The notes: generated by a model from the sequence alone, not told the origin. 64,000 nucleotides of DNA from Dirofilaria immitis (GCA_024305405.1 JAKNDB010000110.1:2976001-3040000), one strand, 5' to 3'; shown: positions 39,978 to 53,486, counted from the first letter of the stretch. Program-made: numbers and translations.

Positions 39978-41198
39978 AGCTACATTTAAAAAGAAACAAA
40001 ATGGTAATTGCATGATTTCGATGTTTGATCGAAAAATGTGGAGGTATGAGAAAACCAGGATTTATTTCAGCTAAGAGAAAATACGGAAGTGAAGAAGTTG
40101 AACAACTACTGGATGAATTATTAAGTATAATGGATCTGAAGACAAAACAACCAACAATTTCCACTATGGGAGAAGGATCGAAGACTCGTGAACACGTACC
40201 TAATTGGGCCTTTATTGTCATTATCGTATCTATCGTGCTATCTGCCGTTGCCTTCTACATTGGCACCTGCATCAACAAAAAACATCTTGGAGGTAAAATT
40301 TATTTATTTCATTTGCTTCATCAATTCCAAATGCAATTATAATATTAAATCGAGAATGAGATTATAGCCATCATTAGATGTTATTTCATAATCTCTTGCT
40401 TTTATTTCATAGCTATTACTTTTTAATTATTTAGGGAAAAGCTTCTTCATTATCACCATTTCCACTATTATTTATTTATTTGCAGTTTACCATAGCCTTT
40501 ACAAATTCTTCGCTATTTTATGCACTTGCTATATCCATTATTTGCTTTAAAGATACTTACTTCCTTCAGTGTTTAAGATATTTTACTATGGAATATTTTG
40601 TGACTCCTACAAAGTATTACGTTTACTGATTTTTGCTTGAAACTGAAGTTGAATGAATTCATCTCGGGTGATACAGTTCATGAAATCCTCGATTTACTGT
40701 AAAAAAGTATGGTACTAATTCTAGCAGCATCTATTAATAGTAGAGGCTAATATATATAATGATGATGAAAAACTGACATGATTATTTGTATGGTTGAAGG
40801 AAATAATAGTGATGGTCTACTAATAATGAAAACATTTATTGTGAAAAAGTGCTACTGCATCTTTTTATCATCATTTACTGATTGCGAGATCATTACTTAC
40901 TTTTGTTCTCCAACTTTGTATCTGATAGTCAAATTAAATGGATTAAATAGTGAGATGAATTTTTTAGGAGTGTAATGTTATATCCTGATACCGAAGTTCT
41001 TGTATTTTAAAAATGTGTTTCCTTGCAGGCCATTCAGTAATGGAAAACCAAAAACAGCAGGAAAACGAAGACTGTGGGGTGCCGGATTCTCTGGTGGTAT
41101 ATGGGGTGCTGCATCCTAAACTATTGCCGAAAAAAGCTATTATCGACTACGAAAGTCGAACATATTTTCTATTTCCTACTACGATGTCACTACCTTGA
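39978..41198 (+). CDS. C-terminal part of a single-pass membrane protein, unassigned
   Basis: Exon 39978-40292 (acceptor CATATAG) encodes basic and acidic segments (KYGSEEVEQLLDELLSIMDL), a juxtamembrane stretch, then one hydrophobic helix WAFIVIIVSIVLSAVAFYIG followed by CINKKHLGG. The donor GTAAAA leads to exon 41029-41198 (acceptor CCTTGCAG) in matching phase. That exon gives a 57-residue presumed cytoplasmic tail ending LFPTTMSLP and a stop. The upstream part of the first exon and the main frame join only if the AAAAA run at 40032-40036 is one base short. The layout suggests a type I receptor-like protein whose ectodomain lies upstream, perhaps starting at 36153. The family is not recognised. 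Confidence 0.55.
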
Positions 41199-44100
41199 AA
41201 CAAAAAGCGGCTGTATCCTGACACGGACTTAAAAAGACCGCAAAATTGCGAAACATCAGCGAAATATTCAAGACAATGTGAACGGCATTCAATGCATTCG
41301 ATTAATGGATCAGCTCGCTAACTTTATTGTCCCATTCTCCACTTGCGTCCTTGATGCTTATGCGTGATTTCATTGCCTTATTCTTCATAAATGGCCTTAT
41401 AGGTAGGTTAGGTCCATGTATATTTAAGCACTGAACTAATCTCAACAAATTTGAGAACAAGAACAGTAATTATTGGGAACCAGTAATGCTGATGGTACCT
41501 TAGTTGAAACACTGGGTAAGATTTATGTATTTTAGGTCTCATTAGTTTAATGAATCGACAGGAATATTCCAATGAGCTGTAAAAACCTGAGTAAAGAATA
41601 GTCAATCGGAGGGAAAACACTCTCGAGATTAAACTCGTCACTCGGAAATCGACATCTTTCGATTTCAGTCGTCGCCTTCAATATCTCCGCATATTTCTTA
41701 TCATTGCAATAATATTTATCCAGAGATTGAGTAAGTGCTTAATAGGCACATAAGATAGTCGCTATGTAACTTGAGAATATCCCAGGAGATATAATTTAAG
41801 CACAGCAGTTATTTACTCAATTGCAAAAATTTAATGGATGTTTTCATTTCCTAAAGATGAAATCGTCAGTTATTTCTTAGCAATAGAAATGTTAGTGAGA
41901 ATTATCAGACAACTGTTAATGTTATTTCATATAAAATGACATGAAAAGTCAGTGAATTAATTGAAGATGATCTTCGCGGTCTAAAAATGTATCACAACTC
42001 ATTCTCAGAATAACTCGTTAAGCCAATGCCGTAAGATATTGAAATAACCTTTATGAAAGCCGAACTGTAATAATTGAAAAGTCTGTTGTAATAGTAAAAA
42101 TCAGAAATTCATCATTTTGATCGGAGTGAAATTATCGAAAGAGTATCGTATTTAAGCTCTGAAAAGCGAAATGTCGAATGGAAGAATCTATTGTATAGCG
42201 ATGCTCCCGCGATTGTTGTAAAGTGTAATGCGAACGCTTGTGAGATAGCAACTTTGAGAATGTATTGACTGATTAAATTTTGCAATGAAAATATATTATT
42301 GCGGCTGTTCAGTACAGTGGGTCTTGTAGCGATGTAACTATTCAGCAAACAAAGTAACGCATACTTCTGGACGTAAGCCGACTTCAAAAAAAGTATGTGC
42401 CTGCTGTCGGGTCACTTGTTTACATTCATCCTACGGCCACTTTAAAGGACTGGCTCGTTTTTGCGTCAAAATCTAATTGGTAACCCAATTTACTACATAC
42501 TGGTTTATGGTGTTCTTATTCCATACATCGTTTTCGATTCGCAGTAACCGCATCAGGTTTTGATAGATGAAAAAGTACATGTATGAAAAGAAATGCATTC
42601 AATAATTCGTGTATAAATTTAGGCGTTATCGATAGTGATGTGTAGATAAGGTGACGAACGAGCTATAATTGATAGGAACAGTCCAGGCCCTGATGATTTG
42701 GGATCGGCTCAAGATAGATGCTTCTGTGAAGGGATCTGGATACGACATATCTCAATCACTCTGCTCCGCTTTTTAATGTATCGCATATAGCTTGTCGCCG
42801 ATCTTTAATATCATATACCAAAACATAGAGATTCAGAAATGCATTTGATACACACATCGGAAAAATACGTTTTGACTCAAATTACACAAATTCTGAATTA
42901 TCTGTTAAGAGCTATCGTTTAACCATATTGCGAAAGACTGTCGAAATGCAATGACTATATCCGGAAGATATGGCTGTATGTCGAATTGTGATACATTTTT
43001 AACCTCAGATGAGGGACCAAAAAAGAATCACTCCATTTAGTTTAGTAAAGTGCGAATCTGAATGTTATGTTGTTGTATAGATCAGCCTTATTCCTCAAAC
43101 TGTTATTGAAAAAAATCTGCAAAAAATCTTGGAAGACAAGTTTCGATACCGTCACAACTGTCAAAATTGGTAGCAACCGGGACTTAATTGTCCCACATTT
43201 AGAATAGAACAATCTAGTTTGACTAAAAGTCTGATTCAGATGGCTATGAGAGTTCAAGATACCTGGGATAGGAAGAAAGATAAACGAAAATAGCATAGAA
43301 GGAGTTGTTCAATAGAATTTTTGTTTACTTTGTTACTCGTTAACCTATTGATGGCAAAGCTTATACTACTTAGAAAGTACCCAGAATTCGCTAACTACCC
43401 AAAATTTGAATTTCAATGATGGAGGAAATAGTAAGTAACACAAGGAATGGGAAATAGTGGACGGGCGGTGCGGCGATGCGTCATCGACCAACATCGTGGG
43501 TGGTCTAGTGCAGCAATCTGTCGGACTGCTAAGAATCGTGTTGCGATCGTAAGGAGATGATGCATTTCTTATTCTAAGTGGAGCAGAATAAGCCAAGGTT
43601 GGGCAAACAAGCTTCTTCCACGATGTATCCTTATTTGGTGAAGGAGTAGTGTGTTTGAATGAGACTCACAGGGAGGACATCGTGTTGATTGAATTGAAAT
43701 TAATTAATTATCTCGGAAAATTACTTAATTTTTCAGGAAGATATATTGATACATACGTAGGATTAAAAGGAAAGGGAACTATCCAGCATCATGGATGCGC
43801 ACGTATTTGCTTTTAGCAATAAAATGTGGTGAAAAATGTATGTATTCATTCATACATGAAATAATTATGATTCAAAGTTAGATTATTCTGTTGTTATTTT
43901 TATTGTAATCTCTTTTATGCGATAAACTATTTGTTGTTGGTCTGTAATTATACAAAAGCAATATATGATAAGTTTTGGTTCAATTGAATCCAGCATGGTT
44001 GTGCATGATGCAATTCAACTGAATTCAGTACGATTCTGCATGATGCAAATTCGATTAAAGAGAGTAAAGTGGAGGAAGATAGTGATCAAATTTGCATTTT

Positions 44101-45467
44101 AGTTATGCTTCGTTTGTTGCAATTGTTAAAATGCTAGCAACTTTACTTATCCGTCATACGATCTCTCGACATTGTGGTACCACTTGGTACCGAAAAAGCA
44201 GTAATACGATTCGGTTCAGAAATTATCCAAATGGAACTTTCTGATAAGTTTGGGGCAATGAGAGAATTTCTAGAAGTGACTGCTGCTTGCATAAAAGGCA
44301 CTTTGTAACAGCGCTAATTTCGCAAAAGAACGTGCATCAACGGCTGAATTTGCAGTAAGTTGAGATATCAACAAACCTAATCAGAAGGTTCCATTCCAGT
44401 TGAAAAAATGAAAATCAAATTTTGTAATAACTTAATCTTTGTTGCGATTAAGATTAAATTTCCGAAATTTCAAACTATTTTTACGGAGCCTAGTACCATA
44501 CTGGTTACCTGCTTCTAAGCCAGTGCTGAATATCAAATGATTTCTTATGTGTGTGATCTCTCGATGATAACTTCCTTTTTATAATGATCGTTTACATACT
44601 TGAAGCAACGCCCCATTATTTGAACGATGACAGGTCAAATTTTGATAACAACGTTCCAAAACAACATCTCTCACATATTTTGTTTATAAAATATGACTGG
44701 TACGCTTCGAAAACAGATGGTAGTGAACGAGTTGTCCATATTTTCCTGAAAGGAATTTTAAGAGTGGATAAAAATATATTTTTCAGTACTGCCTTACTGA
44801 ATGAAGTCGCGAGAAATATTCGTTGTAGTGCTCGATTAATAATATTTTCCCTCATTTGAATGACATTTCAAACAAAAATTATAGAATCATGTCTCCAACA
44901 ATCAATAATTTCCTATGAAGTGGGAATAAGTATCTGAATTTCGATTCTCATTGTGAATTGCCAAATTGTTTCAGATTGTATATTCGATGACTGTATAAAT
45001 AATCGAAAAGACTGACAAATTTATCGTATGCACTGCTGTCTAATTTTTCATTGTGTAAAACTATGCTTAAAATGTCTAAGTTTCAATTTCTCTTGGACTG
45101 CCTGTCTTCAATTCTTACCATTCTTATTCATCTGTTACGCATAGGGACTTCTTTCCAATTTAATCTTTGATAAATATATTTGTTACAGAAGATACAGAAG
45201 AGAGATGGAGAGTTGGATAATTTTCAGTGCTCCACAGTAGCTAGTAAATTCTGACAAAAAATCCGAGAGAAGAATGAAGGATGAATCAAAAAAGTGGTGA
45301 AACAAGGTGAGTTGGAAGTTTTGTGCTACTATAGCAATTGTTATTTAACTGATTTTTTAAGCGCTATACCGTAGATCAAGTTTGCATTTATCGTTAACGG
45401 GGGTTTTCAAAAAGTTGTAGCGGATGGTTGAAGTATCTCCATCTAATTATATGTTCTACTTTAAGGA
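41199..45467. other. 4.3-kb intergenic region upstream of MIOS
   Basis: No supported gene. A locally GC-richer patch lies at about 43455-43560 and an imperfect 35-bp tandem repeat at 43979-44048. At 44584-44859 open frames occur on both strands over the same DNA with no recognisable domain. Promoter elements for MIOS are presumably near 45400. Confidence 0.5.
43979..44048. repeat. Imperfect 35-bp tandem repeat
   Basis: Two adjacent 35-base units (43979-44013 and 44014-44048), both starting TTCAA and ending TGCATGATGCAA, match at 29 of 35 positions. Confidence 0.75.
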
Positions 45468-48400
45468 ATGATGTTCCGTGATATACGCTGGCTCAGCAGT
45501 CGTCAACGACAATTTATTGCTCTTTCTACGGAACAGATGGCATTTTATGAAGATGTTGACGAGGTTCGACCAAAATTGATTCAGTGTTTACCATTTAATC
45601 AAACCAGCGAACTGGTAAATGTATTTTTTGATTTCACAGCGATTTCTTGTCCTAGAAAGTGGTGGTGATAAATTCAAATAAGATCGCATAACTTTAGTTG
45701 ATATCCACACAAGAGAAATTTAGAAAAGCGACTTTTAAATAATTACTGGAAGTTTACTCGGAATCATTGCATTCATAAAACATTCATTATCTCTCTGAAT
45801 TGGACGATGATTCGAATGGAGGGCGATTTCAGAATTTTTATGTAAGCATAATAATGTTTATCCATTGACCTGAATGAAGATTAAATGGAGTTGAAAGCAA
45901 TATTGAACAATATAAGCAATGGGAGATGGCATGCAGGTCCAACTCTGTTTAATGATTTTAAATTTTGTTAGCTAAGAAATAGAGCTTACATGAGCATTTT
46001 TCAGGAACATCTACAATGTTTCGATCTGAGCCCTGTCTGATGAAGCTTTAGCATTAGGCTATGCGAATGGTAAAGTGATAATAACTAAAGTAGCTGCTGA
46101 ACCAGATGTTAGGTAAGCTTTTGCAGTGGAATATCGTTCAGTGACAATTCTCTGTTAATGAGAAATCTATAAACTTGCTTGGTCAGCAATTTCTGTCATC
46201 ACCCATTATTTTCATTTTTATGCATAAATTGAATCGTTTCAGAAATCTGAACGATGTTGTGGAATTAGTGTATGATATGCCGAAACCAGTTACTCTTTTA
46301 AACTTCAGTTCTATAACGGATGCTTACTTGGCTTCATGTTTCGAAGGGTAAATTTTTTTTGCATTTTCTTTATGATCGCTAGTGAAAAGAGATAATTTTT
46401 GGATTTTCCAAGATTGTCTTTCTTCAGTGGACGTTCTCAAGACTATACTGTTTGCGTATACGACATCAGCAGTCCAAAATTACATATTTTTGTGTTAACT
46501 GCAATGAGCGTGTGATGGATTTGACTTGGCTCAAGTAAGTTTTGATATTACTTTATGCTTGATCATTCAAAATATTAGTTTAATGAGCACTATTTGTTCA
46601 GGCTGTCTTCAAAATTATGAACATTTATGTCTCACAATTTTCGAAATATAGGAATGATCCGAGCATATTGTGTTTGGGATGTTCACGCTCAATAAAATTT
46701 TTTGATGTGCGCGAAGGTACGCGGCCAATTTGTTCCGTACCTGTTTCAAATCAGGTGCGAAGCATAAGTGCTGGTGATACACATTTTTGCATTGCTTGCA
46801 TCATTGACGATTTTGCCTGTATATACGATAGAAGACATTTGAAATCTCCTTTATGTAGGATGCAGATTTCGTATTTTGTAAGTCATTTCTGCCATTTCAA
46901 AGAATTTGATAAACCAGGCTATTTTATCACATGAAAATTTATCCACTGCTTCAGTAATTATGAAAGAAACTTCAGATTAGATCTATAATGAAGTAAAAAG
47001 TGATATTTTGGCCTGCATAATACCAGTCGATTAATGAACGAGTAACTTAAAATATTTTAGAAAAAGAATGATGCAGGTGCAGTGAAAATATTATGGAATC
47101 CTCATTCCCCAACTTGCTTATCGTGTTTTCGCCGTAATTCTAGGGTTGTTACAGAACTTATATCACCATGCGAAAGTGTTTTGGAAGAACACAGTATAAC
47201 AGAAATGCCGAGTGTATGTTCTGATTATTGTTCTCATGCATTACTTTTATCTCATGCATTTATCTTTTATCTGTTTCTGCATTATAAGTTATTTTGACAG
47301 AAGTGATAAACGATGACTTCTCCTTCGAGAAACAAATTATGTCATTGTCATAAATGAATGTTTTAGTTTCCAATGTCGGATACAATTGATTTGGTGCTGA
47401 GTGGATCTCGTGGCATTCGATATTCGGAGGACATTGGCTCCACGAAATTATCATATTCTTATTTAGAACTCAATTACAAGGTATGTTAAAGATAGGTTTT
47501 ATTCTTTTGCATTTATTATTTTTACTACATATGTAAAAGCGTAAAACCTTCATACTTCAAACATTAATGACTTAGAGGCTAACTGCTTTTTGGCTGAAAT
47601 ATCTATATCTGGTGAATATAGAATTTCCTTTTCAGTTTTTGGTATTTCGAGGGTTTCTGGGTTTAGCTGGCATCCTGAAAATCGTGATCGATTGTTGGTG
47701 GTGGCACCTGATGGAGGACGTGGTGCGTTTGAAGTCAGACTTGCTACGGTTCGTTGTTCAATATGAACATATCTTTTAAAATAATAGCGTCTCTGTATAC
47801 TTTGTTCTTCTATGATAGCATTTTTCCTTTGTTTTATTACAGATCAACAAATTTGTGACGGGTGACTATTCATCGCAGGGTTTTGTTGCTCACGCTTCCG
47901 GTAGTCAGCTTTATTTGCGCAATGCAGATCCAATCGTAACTAATGAATCAGCAGATATATCGTTTGTGATGAAGAGTCGTGCCGCCAAAAATTTTGGCAC
48001 TCCTCCAAGCACTAATTTAGAAGGTAATCCAGAAAACGAAGTTTAGTGTTGCACGAAGCTTTCACTTTCTATGTTGCAATATAATTTCCAAAACAGTAAA
48101 AGTTTTTCAAAGACTGATAAATCCAATTACAGTGTTTTTCTAGTAATAATTAAAAATAAATTTCAGCATATATACGGTCTTGTAAAGAGATCGTCGACTG
48201 TTGTCCTTACTCAACAGCTGAAGTGAAATGGCTGTGGAAATGGATACTCCATATGATTAGTATCGTGGATTGGAAACCATGTGTTTATGGAACATTGTAA
48301 GCTTGCGTTTATAACGTCTTCGAAATTTGCCTTTTTATTGTTTTTGAACTTATAGGTTTCCGGGTGTTATGGATATAATGCAACACGGTTTAGATCCGGA

Positions 48401-51400
48401 CAAAGATGAACTTACTACAGAACGAATATTTGTTTTTGATCAATTTCTTGGACGTATTAGAGTGAGTTCTCATTCCGTTTCGAATTGTGATTGTTATGGC
48501 TCTCTTTTCTTATTTTTGGTCTTCCATTGCTTTATTTTTATGATGTAGTAATAAGTGGTTGCTAAACTTATGTCAAAATGGAAAAGTTTCTTAGATCATT
48601 TTAAGTTTGTAAATTTTTCCTTCGTCAAAATATATCCCAAAATTTCGTTCGTAAAACTATTTATAGTTTCTTTTTCCAAAACTTGAGCCCTGTTGCACCT
48701 AAAATTTCATTTGTTCTTTTAATTTTTATGCATTCCTAAGTATCTTTCTATTCCGGTTATTTGGTAACCTTTGGTTTACACTGTACAAACTAAGAGAAGA
48801 GGCCAAGAAGACTCGCTTCCATATATCTTGGTAAATGTGAATATCATTAATACTGATGCTACAGTTGTACAGAGGGAAAGAACGAGATCGAGTACTTCGG
48901 ATGTGTGGTTGGCCAGCTCTTGGAGATACCGTACAACTCGATGCCTTCATTGACGAAAACATTACAGAAAGGTGAGACATTCCTGTTTTTGTCATCGTAT
49001 AACTGTTCATTTGAAAGAATTAAAATAATAAGACGAGCACGGTTTTATTATTGAAAATTATTCGTTTGTAATAATTCATTTTTGTCGTTGCATTGTTATT
49101 TTGATATGAAATTTCGGAAGGCATAAATATGATGCTTTTTTAATCTCATTATTTGTAAAAGTTTTATGTTGTTTAGAAGAACACAAAGTCGAGCAGTAGC
49201 TGCAGCGCTAATTACAGCCAATTCACCCAGGATGAAAAAAGTGAGCTTATTTGGAATTAAAGAAGTATATAATGCATTAATTGTTTTTCCATCTTCTTTT
49301 TTTCCAGACTCTGAATTCAATGTTGGAGAGAGCTAGAGAGTCAAATGATGAAGGCTTGTTGGAAATGGAAGCATTTCAAGAAGCTTTGCAACATTATCGA
49401 GGGCTGCCAGAACAATGGTTATCTTTTTATAACTGATCGGTTTGTTCTGGATCCGTTTATGCCAATATCCTAAAATTAATTTAGGAATCCGTTTATGCCA
49501 ATATTCTAAAATTAATTTAGGAAATCAGTTTCCGAAAGTCTTAGAAGTGTTGTCAAGGATCCGTACTTCAATATGATCATAACATTTCTGGATGGCCGTT
49601 GTGATAATTTTTCTGACCTTCACTTCATTGTTCATCAGCAAGTATGTTATTTATCGTGTTACGTTATGAATTAATTCAAAGGACGTGGTCGAGAGGATTC
49701 TGAATTGTTGACTCTTCTGATGTATAATGAGCAAGATTTCAGGACATCCCGTTAGAGGACAGGATTGCTTTTGCCGCTATTCACTTTAGCGATCAATATT
49801 TTATGAAGTCGATGAAAGAGTTGTTCACTAATGCTTGTTTATACCGAACACTTTTCGGTTTGCTGATCACTGGTATTTCCTATGAAAAGGCTACTCATGA
49901 TTTGTTGTCTCAGTGAGCGTCATTATTGTATTTACTTGAATGGAACCAACGAATCCCTGTTTGTGCTGATCTGTGTATAAGATCTTGAGACAGTGTTGAA
50001 GATGTTTTATTAATATTTAGATACGTAGACTACACGGGAGACATGCAAACAGCTACAATTCTGTTGGTAGTGGGACGTTGTTTTATGAAAGAACAATCAT
50101 GGCCTGTAGCTTATTCGGCCGAAGAGATTGCCAGCACTAATTTTGAATTACTGGCTACTGAAGATAACGAAGCATGCACTGAACTGTGAGTACTTAACTA
50201 CTATTTTTACCCAAGTTGACTTTACAGGAGTATACAGTGGAAACAAATTTATTTCAGTAGGTTATTTAGATGTATCTTTTCTCTTATTTTTTTTCTCATT
50301 ATTGTTCTCAGTTAATTGAATATTGGAATATTGGATGTTTCCAGAGATGAACATATAAGACGAAGTTTTACCATTGTGTGCGATTATCTGGATATGCTAA
50401 ACACATGGGGTATGTGGGTGCAGAGGGCTCGTCTTGACTGTATACTTGGATGGAGGCGAGATGCCATCTTATTGGAATCAAGAATGGATCAAAATATTGT
50501 ACAGGTTTGTCTCCTTTGGGATTTTTTTCTTTTTGCTTTTAACTGTTTTTATATGTCTATTTATGAACTTATTTTCTACTTATTACTTGATTTACAGGCG
50601 GAAATCTGTTGTCAGTTTTGTCCCCAGAATATTACATTGGATAAGTCAGATATCTCATCAACTTCCGTACCTTCTGCAGTGCTTATACCTACCACCCGAC
50701 CAAACATTTCTACACCGTTGGTCACTCTGACTTTTTTTAACAAATGTATCAACCTCACATGCATAAGCCTATTTATTACAATTAAACTGCGAGATTTACT
50801 GCCAGCTGACAATTTTTTTGTCCTATATTACATTTCCTGGTGGATATTCACAATCAATTTAACTGATTATACGAGAGCAAAAATAGCACAAGATTAACAT
50901 TATTTAATTCCTTCATTGTGTGAAAAATCAATAATTCATATATATGAAGTGCGAAATTATAAGTATTACTTTTAGGTCATCAACCGCTCCGTCGATAACA
51001 GCCCGAGAAATGGCATGTCCTCATTGCTTGAAACCGCTTCCAAAATGCATACTCTGTCGTAGGCACATGGGTTCGTATGTTCAGACAGAGTGTCAAGAGC
51101 TTGGTCGTTTATCTTCCTGGTTCACCTGGTGTCAAGTATTCCATACTTTTATTTTCTTCCCTTGATATTTCAAAAATATTACTTGATACATTGATTTGCT
51201 AAGCGATTTATTAAAGTTGACCTACTTTTATGCACCTTAAAATCATGACGTATGTAAAAAGAAATTGATCATTCTAAATTATTGCAAAATGCAAGCAACT
51301 AACTGTTGTTATACGATTGCAATTCAGTGTTTAAGATTTGAAAGAAAATCCAATATGTTAATGGGAGCTAATTTAATGGTGATAGCAATCCGTTAACATA

Positions 51401-51778
51401 AAAAATTTATGTGTGTCTAAGTTTGAGAAATTTAAGCACAATAATTTATTTTGAATGACGTCTTTAAAATGTTGATAGTGTTTAGAACTACTCATTGTAT
51501 TACTTTTTCTCATCAGTTTTTTCTGGTCTGAAGATTTCAAAAGATAGTAAGTATATAAAATTGAAATTACTTTCAAGTACAAGATGGGTTTGGTTAAACT
51601 TTCTGTTCAGAAGTGCCGTCACGGAGGTCATATGGCACATTTATGGCACTGGTTCAATGGTCATACGGAATGCGCAGCGAGCGGTTGTTTATGTAATTGC
51701 AAAATGGAAGACATTGATATTATCGGATTGAATGTTGATCCACCACAGCCCTGTTTATTCTGTGAGGATTCGTGCTGA
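45468..51778 (+). CDS. MIOS: MIOS (missing oocyte), WD-repeat and zinc-finger subunit of GATOR2
   Basis: MIOS is part of GATOR2, the lysosomal amino-acid sensing complex that activates TORC1. About 22 exons, 975 codons (human 875): 45468-45614, 46005-46112, 46243-46347, 46428-46534, 46652-46877, 47061-47213, 47367-47480, 47636-47748, 47843-48023, 48167-48296, 48356-48461, about 48741-48830, 48865-48971, 49177-49240, 49308-49417, 49521-49641, 49743-49912, 50021-50185, 50345-50504, 50598-50716, 50976-51135, 51611-51778. The N-terminal half is a beta-propeller (ALALGYANGKVIITKV; LCLGCSRSIKFFDVREG). The middle is helical (VLRMCGWPALGD; YVDYTGDMQTA). The C-terminus is a Cys/His zinc ribbon-RING (CPHCLKPLPKCILCRRHMG; WFTWCQ; KCRHGGHMAHLWHWFNGH; GCLCNC), matching the human order. 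ATG follows ACTTTAAG|GA. Frame breaks at CCC 46031-46033 (one long), T5 46487-46491 and T5 47636-47640 (each one short). The phase around exon 48741-48830 is unresolved. Confidence 0.95.
49449..49520 (+). repeat. 36-bp tandem duplication that doubles a 3' splice site in MIOS
   Basis: Units 49449-49484 and 49485-49520 match at 34 of 36 positions, and both end AAAATTAATTTAG, a usable acceptor. Only the second copy restores the reading frame into exon 49521 (KSVSESLRSVVKDPYF). Use of the first would insert 36 bases containing an in-frame TAA. Confidence 0.9.
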
Positions 51779-51966
51779 AATCCAAATCACAAAGAAGGCA
51801 TTGCTTTATGAATCCGGGAAGGGATTTAAAACTTTCAGCGTTATTCTTTCTTTATCTCTTCATTAGTCTTGTTTGAGAAGGAAAGGGAACAAAGCGAGAA
51901 ATCATTCGAGATGTCGTTATCTTTATGGGGAAGCGTAGATCCAATCAAATATTGTTCTTATTTATA

Positions 51967-51972
51967 AATAAA
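51967..51972 (+). promoter_or_regulatory. Poly(A) signal for MIOS
   Basis: AATAAA lies 189 bases after the MIOS stop, within the short gap separating it from the convergent gene that ends at 52105. Confidence 0.6.
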
Positions 51973-52062
51973 TTTGTATTATCGATCCTTTCGTGCTACC
52001 TTTAATCAGCTGTACTGAAACATTGATGTCGGGTTGAAGAAACATTATCCAAAACACAGTCT

Positions 52063-52068
52063 TTTATT
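52063..52068 (-). promoter_or_regulatory. Poly(A) signal for the minus-strand gene ending at 52105
   Basis: TTTATT on the plus strand reads AATAAA on the minus strand, 37 bases beyond the stop at 52105. This supports the reality of that gene. Confidence 0.6.
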
Positions 52069-52104
52069 AATATTTTCAATTGAAAAGAATGAAAATATGA
52101 TTTG

Positions 52105-52422
52105 TTATTGTTTTACTGCAACCAAATCAGCATTTTCATATTGTAAAGCTCGCATTAACATGTTGCTATTGACAACTGTAATTGACTTCTTAAGAACCTT
52201 TTTCCGCACCTGAAACGCTGCTTGTATTGAAGACAGCTCAAAGTTTTTAACAATTTTCAGCTGATACGTAGGACTTATTAATAAGCCGTAACTGCCGTTG
52301 ATGGTATAAACTTGATAAATCCAATTCAGTGATCCTACCATGAATATTAGCAGCAGGGAAGCGAAATAATGTTCTTTAAGACGGCAATGCAAACATTTAT
52401 ACAAGGCAGAAAAAGTGAATAC
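52105..52422 (-). CDS. Terminal exon of an unassigned membrane protein
   Basis: A 318-base exon begins after CACTTACAG at 52423 and reads VFTFSALYKC, then HYFASLLLIFMVGSLNWIYQ (a hydrophobic helix), INGSYGLLISPTYQLKIVKN, and a basic tail (QVRKKVLKK) to a stop. Composition, the splice acceptor and the nearby minus-strand AATAAA favour a real gene. A possible first exon at 52738-52682 (MHLRENHHRASKECLPFWK, directly behind an AAATTCAG acceptor) joins only with a one-base phase correction, so it is tentative. No family is recognised. The rest of 52423-53486 shows nothing convincing. Confidence 0.5.
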   Translation of the reverse strand, partial: VFTFSALYKCLHCRLKEHYFASLLLIFMVGSLNWIYQVYTINGSYGLLISPTYQLKIVKNFELSSIQAAFQVRKKVLKKSITVVNSNMLMRALQYENADLVAVKQ

Positions 52423-53486
52423 CTGTAAGTGAAAGACTTTTTCAAATTGTTGTAAATGGAATATTTTTGCAGGAAAAAAGATTGGAAAATAAGGTAGAGA
52501 TACGGTTTGGCTGTAAATAGTAATTCATCTACATGAGAAGTGTTGAGATACTAGGTTAAGCTTCACAAAAATTACCTATAGATACACATATGCGTACTCA
52601 TGACATGTCTGCTATATTTTACAACTATACCGGTATAGTTTCTTGTTTCTTTTTTAGAAAGCCGCATGCTCGTTCGGCACACTACTGTTTCCAGAACGGA
52701 AGGCACTCTTTGGAAGCTCTGTGGTGATTCTCGCGAAGATGCATGCCTGAATTTGAAACCTCATTTCAACAATATTAAATTCATAACAGTATGACCAAGA
52801 AATGAAGGTATAGCTCGATGAAGCGCTAATATCACTATCACCTAAGAGTAACAAATATGGGGAACTGGAATATGAAGCATTGCTGCGTTATTCATGTGTT
52901 CTTGCCGGATGCTCACTCTTAGACAAAGTGATTTATAGGGACCAATGCGATTGGAATATTTGGGGATTGGACGAGATTTGCTCATCCTTCCATGCATTAA
53001 ACTGTTCATGGCAGAAGTTGGGTCAGACTATATGTTTTGCGCCGGAGGCTGACTGATTTAATAATCCACAAACTTGAAACAAGTAATGATGTAATGATGC
53101 TTGTAATGGTCAATGTCCGGTTGGTGAGAATGAATTGGCATGAGCGTAAACACAGGCAGAGATATGGGAAATGAATGCATTGAGATGTCAACATTAGTCG
53201 TAGTTGGCTAATGGGATTAGTCGTTGCAGCGCACGAAATCAAATTGTAAAACATAGGACAAGTACCGTTCTTTTGTGAGATCATTTGAAACAGTTGGTAT
53301 GAACGCAAGCGGATTCAACACAGGGACTGAGTTCATGAATCTTATTGGACCTCCTGAAATAAATTTTATGTTTTATAAAAAAATAAGTCCGAGTGATAAA
53401 TTCCGAAGAAAAAAATCACTGTCTGAATGTCCGGTCTTTTGGATATAAGTTTCTGTTTTTAAATGCCACAAAAGAGTACTGATCAT

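Noticed and set aside
43455..43560. GC-richer patch as a possible RNA gene or transferred DNA
   Set aside because: No stable cloverleaf, conserved box or coding frame could be recognised; a short local composition change is not enough.
44584..44859. Overlapping open frames on both strands
   Set aside because: No domain, splice context or poly(A) support on either strand; mutual openness in AT-rich DNA is best read as chance.
53006..53308. 100-codon minus-strand ORF
   Set aside because: Composition and lack of motifs suggest chance; it does not join the channel or the 52105 gene in phase.
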